Source: Holothuria scabra
Taxonomy: Eukaryota; Echinodermata; Holothuroidea; Aspidochirotida; Holothuriidae
Direction: 5' to 3'
Length of the DNA: 64,000 nucleotides
Assembly: GCA_037179385.1 (NCBI GenBank)
Contig: CM074196.1
Location: 29,161,986 to 29,225,985, forward strand
In this document: positions 11,676 to 23,409 of the stretch, one piece after another
Layout: the number at the start of each line of letters is the position of its first letter
Position numbering within the stretch: position 1 is the first letter of the stretch
Notes under the pieces: model-generated
The model's input: only the letters and a program-made list of their open reading frames with translations
What the model was told of the DNA's origin: nothing
The model's database searches: none
Made by a program: the position numbers and the translations under genes

Positions 11676-12757
11676 CCAAATACCAAATATGAAATCTATC
11701 CAAGTTTCCTACCATGAGATATCGTGTGAATAAGATTTTCAGACTTTGACCCCGGTGACCCCAGATGACCTTTGACCTCCGCCAAAAACAATAGGGACCA
11801 TCTACTGACTATAACGCATCCACATACCAAATATGAAATCTATCCAAGTTTCCTACCTTGAGATATTGCTTCAACAAGGTTTTCAGACTTTGACCCCGGT
11901 GACCCCAGATGACTTTTGACCTCCGCCAAAAACAATAGGCACCATCTACTGACCATAACGCATCAACATACCAAATATGAAATCTATCCAAGCTTCCAAC
12001 CTTGAGATATCCTGTTAACAAGATTTTCAGACTTTGACCCCGGTGACCCCAGATGACCTTTGACCTCCGCCAAAAACAATAGAGACCATCTACTGACTAT
12101 AACGCATCCACATACCAAATATGAAATCTATCCAAGTTTCCTACCTTGAGATATTGCTTTAACAAGGTTTTCGGACTTTGACCCCCGGTGACCCCAGATG
12201 ACCTTTGACCTCCACCCAAAAAAAATAGGGACTATCTACTGACTATAACCCATCCACATACCAAATATGAAATCTATCCAAGCTTCCAACCTTGAGATAT
12301 CGTGTTAACAAGGTTTTTAAACTTTGACCCCCGGTGACCCCAGATGACCTTTGCCCTCCGCCAAAAATAATAGGGACTATCTACTGACCATAACGCATCC
12401 ACATACCTAACATGAAATCTATCCAAGCTTCCAACCTTGAGATATCGTGTTAACAAGATTTTCAGACTTTGACCCCCGGTGACCCCAGATGACCTTAGAC
12501 CTCCGCCAAAAACAATAGGGACCATCTACTGACTATAACGCATCCACATACCAGATATGAAATCTATCCAAGTTTCCAACCTTGAGATATCGTGTTAACA
12601 AGGTTTTTAGACTTTGACCCCTGGTGACCCCAGATGACCTTTGACCTCCACCAAAAACAATAGGGTTCTTCCTCTTAATATGGCGCATCTATGTACCAAG
12701 TTTGAAAACTGTCAGACATTCCTATCTTGAGATATCGTGTTAACAAGCAAAGTGTCA
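11676..12757. repeat. Tandem array III (144-146-bp units, about 7.5 copies)
   Basis: TACCAAATATGAAATC recurs at 11681, 11825, 11969, 12113, 12259, 12404 and 12549, with a final diverged landmark at 12694. The units are very similar to one another, so this array is younger than array II or has been homogenised. The last unit switches to wording typical of array I (AGGGTTCTTCCTCT, GTACCAAGTTTGAAAACTGTC), which links the two array types. Minus-strand open frames here are repeat artefacts. Confidence 0.95.
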
Positions 12758-12767
12758 CAAACACACA

Positions 12768-12807
<40 letters not shown>

Positions 12808-12828
12808 TACACACATACACACACACGC
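12758..12828. repeat. (CA)n microsatellite at the end of array III
   Basis: An almost pure run of CA dinucleotides interrupted by a few CATA steps. It directly follows the last array unit (..TAACAAGCAAAGTGTCACAAACACAC), the position where microsatellites are typically found in composite core-repeat elements. Confidence 0.97.
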
Positions 12829-12841
12829 CATCATGATTGCA

Positions 12842-12869
12842 TTGGTTTCTCTTATCATCGAAACCAATA
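12842..12869. repeat. Hairpin ATTGGTTTC..GAAACCAAT after the microsatellite
   Basis: The sequence ATTGGTTTCTCTTATCATCG followed by AAACCAAT forms a 9-bp perfect stem (ATTGGTTTC/GAAACCAAT) with a 10-nt loop, just downstream of the CA run and of GCCATCATGATTGC. A terminal hairpin after a tandem core and microsatellite resembles the tail of Helitron-like or related composite elements. No CTRR terminus is visible, so the class is uncertain. Confidence 0.65.
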
Positions 12870-12872
12870 AAT

Positions 12873-14280
12873 GAGGTCAAGTAGGTCTCACATGCACTTC
12901 ACTTAAGTTTTACCATGTCACAAATTGTGCCACTGTACTTCATGGGACATCACATGTATATAGTCAATTCATGAACAATGGGGACAGGGAGCTACTACAC
13001 TTTTTCTGTTGAAACATGTTATGCACCCTGAAACTGGAAACTGGGGCTTTCATTTCTAAAATATGTTGGGCTGCTATAATTAATCCCTGACTTCACAGTA
13101 CTCTGCAGTCTATGCACTTGGTCTACATATAAAACTTAGCCAATTATACTACACATTAATATTACACTTCTCTAACATTCATTAGGCCTAAGCACTGTAA
13201 CTACTAACTTTTACTCCCATTTTTTTCTGTGAACATGTCAAGTAATCATACCTGCAAGCAACGAGATTGTACAGTGTTTAACAAGGACTTGACAATATTG
13301 GCAGCATTAAAATGTCATTGCATTTATACTGAAATCTCACAGAGTACAGAACTGAATATCTGACAATTTGACATGTACTGTACATACTGTAGCACATTCT
13401 GCTATCTAAAAAGTATATTGTAATTAATTATTAAGTGACAATTCATCACTTTCAAGGCAGGCAAACAGAAAGATATCTGCACTGTATGACAGAGCAAAAT
13501 GGATTGTTTGCCATCAACTACTAGCAAAACAGGAAGATGGATAGATATGTAAACTGATAAGTTTGAAACTATTGGGTATCTAAAATATTCACAACTGCTC
13601 AAACCATAGATCTCAATAAGTTTGAACATTTTTTAATCAATTTCAATTTATTTCTTAATTATCAAACAATGTATCTCAAACACATACCCAATAATAAAGG
13701 AGTGCTGCAAGTTGCGGCAAATTTTTGATATAGAAACAACCAACTACGGTTTTGGGATTATTCAAATGTCATTAATCTAGTCCCACTCACATCTTCCTGT
13801 AAAGTGCATAGTTCATGTAGGCAAGATTAAGAAAATTCTACTTGAAGCTTTCATTTCAGATCACGCAAATACTGCAAAGATAAGCACTTTTTTCTTTTAG
13901 CAACTACCATCTGGAGACACTTTCACAAAGCTCTGAGATTTGAAGATTTGAAGAGACACGCATTGGTACTAAAATATGCAATCACAATTCATTAGTTTTA
14001 AAAAGGTCATCAGGACAGACACTACTGTAGGTAACTTTAATACTGCATACAGCCCTCATGAAACTGTCTGAAGGCTCTTTCTTGTTCACAAACAAATTTA
14101 CTAGCTTCTTAGGGTTACCAAATTTATTTTCTGAAAAGGGGAACAGGACATTGGCCTCAGGGAGGGGTCTAAAGGGACACAGTGCCCCAAATCAGGAAAA
14201 ACTGTCAAATCATGTGAGCAATCAGGATGTTAAGGGCAATTTAGAAAATTCAACTGTCACCGCAGTGACCCTCTGAAAGA
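12873..14280. other. Intronic sequence, nothing identified
   Basis: AT-rich sequence with no recognisable repeat, RNA or coding exon. The longest open frames are about 70 codons with no motif. Confidence 0.5.
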
Positions 14281-14284
14281 TGGG

Positions 14285-16940
14285 CCATACCTCCCAAGTG
14301 ACCCACATTTCGTGGGTTTGATCCGCATTTGAACACCAAAATCCATTGACCCACCCAGCCCTCTGAAAACTGCACATTTTAAATGGCTGAAGTATTCTAA
14401 GTTAAAGAACCACACAAATTAACAAATAATTTAGCTTACCGATAACTACAAATTCAGTAAATTATATATATCTCACAGCACATTCAACTGTTCGCTATGC
14501 TACACAACTCATAGGCCCCTATAGGTACGTACAGACCTATGATTTTTGCTGTCACAACATCGCTACTGGCTAACCTTCCCAGCGGGTACAATATGGAATA
14601 CACCCGTCACTGCATGAATACTGTAATAACAACGTGCAATGCCGCGTTCAATAGCAAGAATGCATGCCCACTTTTGGGGTTAGAGGCGGGGCTTGTTTCA
14701 GAGTTTCGCATCAAATGAACGTTGACAGACTGCGTGTTTTCATGGCTACAAAGCCATGCGAGATGTATGAAGACGTATTGGAAATCACTTGCAGCATGTT
14801 ACGATCGTTACAGTACATATCAAGTTGACGTTTGCTAGGGGTGTACCGGATTTCAAATCCGGCCGGAATTCAGGCCGGATTTGGGGATTTTTCCAAATCC
14901 GGCATCCAGCCGGATTTTGTCTTGAATCCGGCCAGATTCGCCGGATTTGTACGTAAGCTATACAACACAACTTTATTTACTACAGGATTAATAAAATGGT
15001 CCTAAAATGCTAAAGACTAAGATGGGAGTTTGCTACTACAATATTGTTTAAAGATCTAACTATAGGGTTACAGTAGTTGCAAACTTTCTAATATGATGAA
15101 GGACTTTGTCACCCCTATTCAGTACTTAATGTATGTATAGTTACTCATAAAAGGTCCAAGTGATTTAAAATATTTTGTGAAGCAATGTCAATGAATCAAC
15201 CTACAGCTTATCAAATCCATATATATCTTCTCAGGTACTCTTTTGAAGTTGATGTACAGAAGTCATATGCTGGATGATCTATAGTAATTCTGAGCAATTA
15301 TATTCAAAAACCATCAGAAAAGATGTCAGATGTCAAATTTTCTTAGCTGAAATGCAATTGGAGTTGATGGAAGCAATCAACAAAACTTTCTTGATTTTAG
15401 AGTCTATGAATCCCAATACTCACCTCCTATTTACATATGTAATTCTCCAGCTTGCCTGCAAGCACTTTATGGCAGAAGTCATTTGGCACAAGGATAGAAT
15501 TCTCCAGAAGAAGAGGGCAACATGGTAGCGCTTCCTCTCCTCTTGCCCGTCTACACGAGCTCTGACCCTGTGGTGCAATAGCTACTAGGTGTGCAAGGTG
15601 TGTAAGTACTGAGGAACATGTGAACTACAAAAACTCAGCTGGAAAGTTGCATGGAGAGAAGAAGAGCTATCACATTGCCCTCTAGTTTAGAGGGTACTAT
15701 CCCGGTGCCAAATGACTGATGCCAGACGCTGCTTGCAGGCAAGCTACTGTACCTGGGGAATTACATAAATAGGAGTTGATGAGGGGCAGCATTGACTTAC
15801 AGGTCCACCAAGAAGGATTTTATTCAGTAATACCAAATTTAAAAAAATAAAAAAATATCCACTAGTGTCCAAAGTCAGTCTTGGCACAGTGATGAGAATC
15901 AAGTATTTTTTTATTGGGGCCTTTTTGCTGTTTTACTAACAAATTTTTAATCACATTTATATCCTTACCGTACTTGTCAACTAAAATAGTACAAGTGATA
16001 GTGGCAGTATAAAAAGTGTCAGTGATTACTTGACTTTTAAAATCAGCTTCGCAATAAATGGGTAAAAAACCGTGAAATCGTTTTCAACATATTGCATGTC
16101 GAGCTTTAAAAGTGTAAGTGTTCAAAATACATCTTGATTTTATCCCTCATTGAACTGAACCCTTGGGCATCTCATTCAGGGTTGGTATGAAGTTACATTT
16201 TGTCAATTAGCCCAACCATTCATGAAACATGCCACATCACAAAACCCAAATTAGACATGAACTCAACAGTTTCTCTGAGAGAATACCAAACTCTGCTCAC
16301 GAATAAAATAGACATGTAACACAGCTCCAGACCGCTGCTACATTTGCTGATGGTGGCTAACTTAGATGATACAGATAGAGGTCAAAAGACCCTCATCCAC
16401 TGAGGTTCCTAAGGTATCCTAAGATATAAACCCACCAGTAGGTTCCTGTTCTTTCATTTGACTAAATCCAGTAAATCCAGCAAATCCAGCCGGAATTCCG
16501 GCCGGACTTTTGGTTGAAATCCGGCAAATCCGGTTCCGGCCGGATTTTAAAATTCCAAATCTGGTGCACCCCTAACGTTTGCAAACTGTACCGTTACCGC
16601 ACTAAAATTTACAGCAACAACAGTGATTGAATATTTTGATAAGGAATGGTTTGAGTAATTTTACCTTTGTGAGTAGGCCTATATCTGTACAATTTTATTT
16701 TGGCAAATCTCTCAATACTGTACAACATCTTTCTAGCTGGTTACCACAAAAAATTCAGTACCGTAGTGAACTTTTTTGGTGGTAACCTAGCGATATTGTG
16801 TTGGCTGATTTGCCAAAAAAGTGCCACCAATTTGCGGGTAGATACTTCTAAAATTCAAAAATTTCCGAAAAGGGGAGGGGGTCCACCAATGGACAGATCA
16901 GTTGGACCAGCATCTAGCTTCTCCGAACTTAGGAGCTATG
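14285..16940. repeat. Dispersed repeat R, copy 1, split by a hAT element
   Basis: The segments 14285-14827 and 16575-16940 together match 27212-28136. Landmarks in order are GTGACCCACATTT, CAGCCCTCTGAAAA, CAACATCG..GGCTAACCTTCCCAGC, GTAATAACAACGTGCAA, GATTGAAT, TTGCCAAAAAAGTGCCACCA and AAGGGGAGGGGG. The copy is interrupted by the hAT element at 14836-16574. The ends show only a weak inverted similarity (CTCCCAAGTGA and CTCCTAAGTTC). The open frame at 16700-17182 lies across the right part of this repeat and the adjacent MITE and is not a gene. Confidence 0.88.
14836..16574. mobile_element. Non-autonomous hAT element, 1739 bp, AATCCGGC ends
   Basis: The ends TAGGGGTGTACCGGATTT and AAATCTGGTGCACCCCTA are terminal inverted repeats of the hAT type, flanked by a perfect 8-bp duplication ACGTTTGC (14828-14835, 16575-16582). 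Within about 120 bp of the left end and 100 bp of the right end lie many copies of AATCCGGC/GCCGGATT, including ATCCGGCCGGAATTC on the left and its counterpart on the right. No transposase is encoded. Repeat R copy 2 at 27 kb shows the uninterrupted target with a single GTTCGCAATCTGTA where this copy has GTTTGC duplicated. Confidence 0.95.
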
Positions 16941-16975
16941 ATGGAAATGTCCAGGTAAATCCAGACACTTACGTA

Positions 16976-17237
16976 TTAAAGGTAAGGAGCAGTCACCCCA
17001 AACTTATTTTCACGAAAAAGCTAAATAATTCAATTTTCATCCTATTTCTCTTCAAAGTATCTTTAATTACATTTTATGACTTTACGATTGCATCTTCAAG
17101 GTTAACCAAACAGTTATTTCTGGTAAATTTCACATTTGAAGAGAAAAAACATTGTCACATGACTCCCAACAGCCAATCATGAAACTGGACTGTCTACTAC
17201 ACTTCTTCAATTTGGGATGACTGCTCCTGCCCTTTAA
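16976..17237. mobile_element. TTAA-MITE family E, copy 1
   Basis: About 260 bp, starting TTAA-AGGTAAGGAGCAGTCACC and ending GGGATGACTGCTCCTGCCCT-TTAA, so the TTAA target is present on both sides and the ends are inverted repeats. Internal landmarks TTACATTTTATGACTTTA, GGTTAACCAAACAG and GTCACATGACTCCCAACAGC are shared with copies at 21007 and 23148 (the latter inverted). Confidence 0.9.
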
Positions 17238-19640
17238 AATCTGCCCCAGACCACATGCTGGCATGGTGAGCATATATTACATAAGATTCTAATGAGCAAT
17301 TAATCACTGTCAGGATAATTATTTTTTTTGTATTTCATGATACATGGACAGTAATGTGAGCAGCTCTTCTGAATGATTTAAAATTTCTGACTGCAGGGAC
17401 ACTCAAAGAGCAGTCACCAACTAATAATTTTGGTAACCTGAAATCCAAAAATGTTAGCTGAGATGATGGGTGCTTGTCTGTTACATCAAAATTCACACCA
17501 AAATTCCTGACAGGCTCTCATCATTACAATCTATGAACCAACCATGACTAGATAAATACTTTGCAGGAGTACTTATGTAGAAATGTACCTTAACTCCTAT
17601 TACTGTAGTATGAAAGTACATTTTGTACATGTACAACTATGAATTCCATTTTGTTCTAATCAGGCACCAGTTACATCAGAAAGAGAAAGAATGAGCGCTC
17701 ACACTATACTATGTGAAAAACCTAATAGCACAAACATTATTAGGCCTATTTAGTTTGTTTTTTCTAGACTAATATGGATTTTCTTTTTCTTCTCTCTGCA
17801 ATTTGATGAGTCAGTCACAAAGCAATCATTTGAATTAAGACAGGTAGCTTGTTCTAAATGATGTTAGAAAGCTAATTTGATAGACCTGTATTAATTTGTT
17901 GCCACATGGCATTGTGTGGGACACAAGTTTACTGAGCTCAGCATATAGCACAATGTGTTTCTTTGTTGCATGTCCTGACGCATGCCCATACAACACTAAG
18001 CATGAATCTAAGTTTTGTGGCCAACTACAAGAAAATTGTGAAATTTCAGGCCTAATTTATGGCAGATTAAAATGCACTTAAATGATATTTTGATGTAGCC
18101 CACTGTTCAGAACCACAATTACAGTAAGAGCTCTCCTGAAATTCTGGATGGATAAGGAAAGAATTATTCAACAAAATTTCCAAGTATTACAAACTCAAAT
18201 TTTGGAACATATATTCTGGGTACATGAGATACAGTATGTTTATGCAGTTAATTTAGAGGATGTTTGCACATGCAAATTAAGTCCCCAAATCATATTCATC
18301 ACACTAGGTCATTGAGATGTATGTTTGTACTATAAGAGGCAATATCGGGGGAAGGTGCCATTGAACACAATGTAAATATTTAAAATGATGATTTCAAATG
18401 GTTTTCTTCTTCTTCTTTAACATGGGACTGCGAGTCATACAAAAGACTCTAAAAATGGATTCTACTGCAATTGTGTGCTACGCTCCACATAAGCAAAACA
18501 GTAGGGAAAACAAGCCAGTGAGCCACAACTGGAAAAAAGGCCTTAATTGGCTGGCTAGGCTTGAACCAATAGGTTGCAAACTGGGCCATAAAACTTTATC
18601 TAACTAACCAATTTAACAGGGGACTGCATACATCTGAGCTGGAGAGGCAGAAGCAAATTCAGTTTCAATTGGACATAGAAAACAGATCTGAAATAAACTA
18701 AAGTGTACCTCAAGTCAAAAAATTCAAAAATTCAAAAATGCTGCTCAAATGCTGTTATTTTTATGTTTCCAGTGTTCATCAAATTTATGGGCTGTGCTCC
18801 ATACAAATGTAAAAAGCTTTAAAAACTAACGTACCTTAGTCCTTTTTCCGAAAATGAGCAAAAACTCGAAAAATTTTCAAAAAGATTTCAACGGTTTCGA
18901 AGAGCTGTTCTACCTTATTATCTGGCTCTAGCTCCACCCAATATGAATTTGATGCATATCAGAAGATCATTTTGAGAAGAGGTCAAGCAAAGCCTCGTTC
19001 AATTGATACATACGTTATTCAAATACAGTTTCATTTGCAAACCCAGATTCAGTGACAAATCCTTATTCACGCGTTTCAACTTCATCGTCGAGTTTTTAAT
19101 TTTGTCGCTGATTGTGCGATATTAAACCGTCCCAAGTTTCAAGATAATGTTCACTTTCTCTTTTGTTTGATGCTATGGCTAAAAGGCATTCAAAAAGAAA
19201 CTTCAGGCTACAGTGAAACTAACTGTGAGTCTATTCTGTACTGAGAACGGTTGTGATAGAAGTCCCGTACTGCATGTACACAACATGTGCTATACATTGG
19301 CAATACGTACATCGTTGTGTAAAAGGGTAAACGATATGGATAGGCATATTTTGACGTCATTCATTTCTTGCATTGTGATTGGTCAAATTGAGATAAGCGC
19401 TTGTTTGTCTTTGCATAAGAGTTTAGCCGAAAAAAGTTGATGAAGCTTCTTTATATCGTAATTAACCCTGTAATAAGTGAAATTTCACGGAAAAATATCC
19501 TGTTGTGAATGATTTCTACCGGGTTGTTATCAAATAGAAGAGCAAGATTGACGATTAACGATGAAGGTTTTTTTTTTCATCAAACAGCATAACCTGCTTT
19601 AAGTTATGCAGTAAAATTGGAACTTGCTAGTTTGAGAATC
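17238..19640. other. Intronic sequence, nothing identified
   Basis: No repeat family, RNA gene or coding exon recognised. A few short fragments (for example ACAAACTCAAATTTTGGAAC at 18188) recur elsewhere in the window, near 39385. Confidence 0.45.
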
Positions 19641-19660
19641 TTTCCCAATGTGTCACCAAA

Positions 19661-19866
19661 CTTGCAAGCAAGCTTGTAATCACATGTAAAACAAGCTTGC
19701 GGCAAGTTTGCTAATGTTTTAGGCAAGCTTGCAGCAATCTCATATTGTATTTCTGCAAGCTAGTTATCATCTAAAGATCATCTACATATCATCTAACAAT
19801 CATCTACAAACAAGCTTGCAGGAAAGCCAGTTGGCAAGCTTGTTGACAAGCCGCTGGCAAGCTTGC
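19661..19866. repeat. Cluster of CAAGCTTG palindromes
   Basis: The 8-bp palindrome CAAGCTTG occurs at 19669, 19692, 19724, 19811, 19835 and 19858, six times in under 200 bp, plus near-matches (CTTGCAAGC, GGCAAGTTTGC, GCAAGCTAG). Between the third and fourth copies is a run of ATCATCTA-type octamers (19766-19807). It resembles the word-rich interiors of the TIR elements at 1591 and 7754, but I cannot define ends here. Confidence 0.75.
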
Positions 19867-20295
19867 AGATATTTCTGTAAGGATATGTACACAGGCAGGG
19901 AGTTTTTACAACTCCCTGATACAGTGTTACAATGTAACAAGTAAATTTATGCACATCTAATTTGTACAGTACTAGCCTATTATCTGTAGTCATGTAAAAA
20001 ATGTTTGCAAGTAAAAAATTCTCGACACTGAATGACTATCAAGAAGACCATATTTTTGTCATTCTCCAGGGCCAATGTCCTTATTTCTTATTTGCGAACC
20101 TTCCACTCGACCTATTAGACAAAAGTCAAATATTACAACATAGTGAGTTTCTTTGTGAGATTTTTAATGGCACAAACACAAATGTGTTAGTGTCAACAAA
20201 ATAAAAAGGCCAAGTTTAAGCCCTTTACTATGAAAAATATACAACTCAGAATAAAACAAATAAAGTTCAACTACTGTATAAGGAGTGCAGTAAAC

Positions 20296-20946
20296 ATAAA
20301 GGGAGATATTGCATTTGTTTTGTGAGAAAAATTCATCCTTTTATTAAAAGGCCCAGTTCTTTCACCCCAAACAGTACCAATTCTCCTAACCCTCCTAATT
20401 AAGCCCCTCCCACAATGGTCTGAAATTCATCCTTATCCAGTCACAATCTCAGTTTATTGCTTCAGGGTGAGTATAGAAAAGCTCTATCTCACAATCAAAA
20501 CATTCTCACTTACAGTTCATGTTGTGGGATATAAGCTTTGGTAATCTGCATTGTTTGAATTAACAGACAATCAAAATGCTGGGCCAATATAGAGTTTCTG
20601 TACCCCCATACAGGAAGTGTAGTTTGGGGTGAGAGGATTGTCCCTTTAACACTACTATTTACTGACACAGGTCAATAATGTAGATTTCCAAAAATATGGT
20701 AGTATGGCAACCTTATTTCCAAGAAATAAGTTTCCCACAGATGGAAATTCAGTTGTTCGTTGCTCAAGAATAATTTGTTCACCCAAACTTCAAATGATGC
20801 AACATCCATGGCTCTTCTTGCGCATAGTATTATGAAGAGATGTAGTTTTTGCTGTGGTTTATGATTAAGACTGAATTGTTGGATAGTGTCTGAGCCATTT
20901 TCTTTGTACTCTTTGTTGGAGCAATTAAACACAATAATTCCCTTGA
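20296..20946. mobile_element. TTAA-MITE family B, copy 1, split by a family A MITE
   Basis: The pieces 20296-20347 and 20650-20946 match the intact copy at 35981-36345. Landmarks are AAGGGAGATATTGCAT, AAGTTTCCCACAGATGGAAA, GTTGCTCAAGAAT, CCATGGCTCTTCTTGC, CTGAGCCATTTTCTTTGTAC and AACACAATAATTCCCTTGA. The interruption is exactly a family A MITE with its own TTAA duplication. The outer TTAA sites are mutated (ATAA, TTGA), so this B copy is older than the one at 36 kb. Confidence 0.92.
20344..20649. mobile_element. TTAA-MITE family A, copy 2, nested in family B
   Basis: TTAA flanks at 20344-20347 and 20646-20649. The left end AAGGCCCAGTTCTTTCACCC and right end GGGGTGAGAGGATTGTCCCT are inverted repeats. 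It is in the opposite orientation to the copy at 24831. In the intact B copy the target reads CCTTTTAAAACTAATATTTA, with a single TTAA; here the same place holds the insertion with TTAA on both sides. Confidence 0.95.
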
Positions 20947-21006
20947 AATCCCCTTAAACTGAGATACTGTTCTTTCCAGTAGAGTTCAGCTTGTAAATAA
21001 TGAGCA

Positions 21007-21245
21007 TTAAAGGGCAAGAGCAGTCACCCTAAAGTAACACCTTAATCTCACAATTGTCTTCTTATTTCACTTCAAAATATCTCTCATGGTATTTTAGGAC
21101 TTACATATAACTTATTCAAGTTAATCCTACTAAATTTCACATTTTAGGAGAAAAAATGTTGCCACATGACTCCCAAGAGCCAATCATGAAATAGGACAGT
21201 CTACTATACAACCTCAAGGTGGGGTGACTGCTCTTGCCCTTTTCA
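21007..21245. mobile_element. TTAA-MITE family E, copy 2
   Basis: Starts TTAA-AGGGCAAGAGCAGTCACCC and ends GGGGTGACTGCTCTTGCCC followed by TTTTCAA (target duplication mutated). It shares ATTTTAGGACTTACA, TGCCACATGACTCCCAAGAG and CCAATCATGAAATAGGACAG with copy 1, but is about 20 bp shorter. Confidence 0.88.
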
Positions 21246-21912
21246 AGAAAGTACACATCAGAAGATAACCCTCAGGATACGAGAGTACTACAGCATAAAG
21301 TACATGTACTGTATGTAGCTGGCTGTGATTGTTTATGCAGGATTTGTACACATTCAAGATAAAAAACAATTCCATGCCTTTTTCATGAATTTAAGGGACC
21401 TGGACCAAAATTTCCAAGCCCCGAAAAAACAGTCATATCCCGTAATTCCATCTTTTTTTCTGCAGAATTACTTTGCATCGAAGCATTGAGAATATGGAAA
21501 TAATAAAATTCTCTGACTTTTCAAACACCTCTAGAACAATTGCCCAGTTTCCCAAAAATTCCATGATGCATTCCAAGCCTGGAAATTCAAATTTCAGTTT
21601 TCCCTGACTTTCCAACATTTCCAGGACCTGCATGAATCCTGATGTGAGCTTTTATGCGCAGGCAACTGTCTTTTATCCCGTCCATCAATCCAAACCAATT
21701 TCTTTTTTTAAGAAAGGATGCAGGTTTTCCTGACTCTTCTTCTGTGAAATTACGAATTGTGTCTAATAATTGCTCCATACAGTACTTGTTATTGTGTTTT
21801 GTTTCAAAGAAGCAAAATTTGTCACATGCTTGGCACAATGCAAACTGCAATTCCCAATCTTGTACTGTATTTGCTTGCTCATAAATCAGTTAAAGGGATA
21901 GTTAGCCTGCGT

Positions 21913-23147
21913 AGCGCCTCTGTGGTTGCAGCCCCCTTTAGGCTGCCCCCCCATCAGAGCCTGCCAGTGATGGTCAGAAATTCTGTTCAATGAGCCCAAA
22001 AGTTGATCGTCCTCATATTCATGAGCACTCACCACAATTGGTCTATTCCTGAGGTAGGCAGTGCTCAAAGACTAAATCTTGAACACAAAGACATTTAAAC
22101 CAAACAAAAACATAAGCTTATTACATCCGTTAAAAGCTTTTAATTTAGATGGAAGTCTTGATCATGGACAGCCTCTTTCAAACAATAACAAATTTCATCA
22201 AAGAGTGGATCTAAAAACAGTAATCTTTTGTTGAAAAGTATTGAACTATCTTTCCCCTGGCTGTGGGATCGGTTGTTCTTAATTAACCGCTGTACTGTGT
22301 GTGTATGCTTGCACAGTACCACACAATACCAGCGTCGCATAACATCGACCACAGTGACTCCATGTACTGTTGTACAATGGTGCAAATGCAAGTGTTTGCC
22401 TGTTAAAGGCATGTTCTGGTGGCTTTTCGCCTCCATCTTGGAAGAAAAACAAAAATATTCCACACCATGTCCTTCAAACCCTATCACAATACCATTTTCC
22501 TAACTCAACATATTTCACTTTAAAGATGGGTTATTTTTGTTTAAAAATACCTTTCCTTTCAACAAAGCCGCAGAAAGTTATGTAATGTGGGCACATTGCT
22601 TCAAATTCCTCTTGATTTTCTTTATAATTGAACATCCTGTTTGTCCTTGAAATTTGATACTGTTGGAATTTTTTAATATCTTTTCCTGTAGATCTAGCAT
22701 TACCCTTTTCCATATGTAGGGCACAACCAACAATGTTGCTTAATATTGCCTGCAGGGGCATCACAATTATAAATAAATTGAATGCAATGTCAAATTAATG
22801 TGCCACAATGACATCACAGATGTCCCATGATGCATCAAATCCCAAGAAAAATTTGCAATACTTTAAAAATTCGTATCTTCCGAACGCTATAAGCTGTTGG
22901 AATGCAGTTTTCACCTTTTGAAAGAGAAAATTTTTCTGCTTATTTTAATGTTAATGAATTTTGTCTCCAGAATATGCCTTTAAATAAACATTAACAGCCT
23001 TGCTTCACCCAATCCAAGTAGAGTTATGTAAATGAAGTTTCCGTAAGTTTTCTACACAGTTGAACAGATTTGGTGTCCAACGCCGGCGGACGTTGATTTT
23101 TTCGTAGCGATGAGCTGGACGAAAAAATCTGTCCGCCACGCGGGCTA
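21913..23147. mobile_element. Putative 1.24-kb TIR element G (TAGCCTGCGTAGCG ends)
   Basis: Left end TAGCCTGCGTAGCGCCTCTG and right end GTCCGCCACGCGGGCTA form imperfect inverted repeats (TAGCCTGCGTAGCG against TAGCCCGCGTGGCG). The same two ends occur in the same relative order, reverse-complemented and only about 110 bp apart, at 55140-55250, supporting them as the ends of one family. A family D MITE (22403-22983) sits inside. No transposase is seen; target duplication unclear. Confidence 0.6.
22403..22983. mobile_element. TTAA-MITE family D
   Basis: Left end TTAA-AGGCATGTTCTGG and right end CCAGAATATGCCT-TTAA are inverted repeats with the TTAA target on both sides; 581 bp, no transposase. 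Only one copy is in this window. It is nested within element G. Confidence 0.85.
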
Positions 23148-23409
23148 TTAAAGGGCAGGAGCAGTCATCCCAAATTGAAGAAGTGTAAGTAGACTGCCCA
23201 GTTTCATGACTGGCTGTTAAGAGTCATTTGACAATGTTTTTTTCTCTTCAAATGTGAAATTTACCCGAAATAGCATTTGGTTTACCTTGAATATGCAATA
23301 GTTAAGTCATAAAATGTAATGAAAGTTACTTTGATGAGAAACAAAATGAAAATTGTTTTATTTAGTATTTCTTCAAAATAAGTTTGGGGGGACTGCTCTT
23401 TACCTTTAA
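23148..23409. mobile_element. TTAA-MITE family E, copy 3 (inverted)
   Basis: TTAA-AGGGCAGGAGCAGTCATCCC at the left and GGGGACTGCTCTTTACCT-TTAA at the right. Internal order is reversed relative to copy 1 (CTGTTAAGAGTCATTTGACA precedes GTTAAGTCATAAAATG). It directly abuts the right end of element G, so its left TTAA may have been created at that junction. Confidence 0.9.

Noticed and set aside
16700..17182. A 160-codon open frame
   Set aside because: It spans the junction of repeat R and a TTAA-MITE, both of which are non-coding in other copies.
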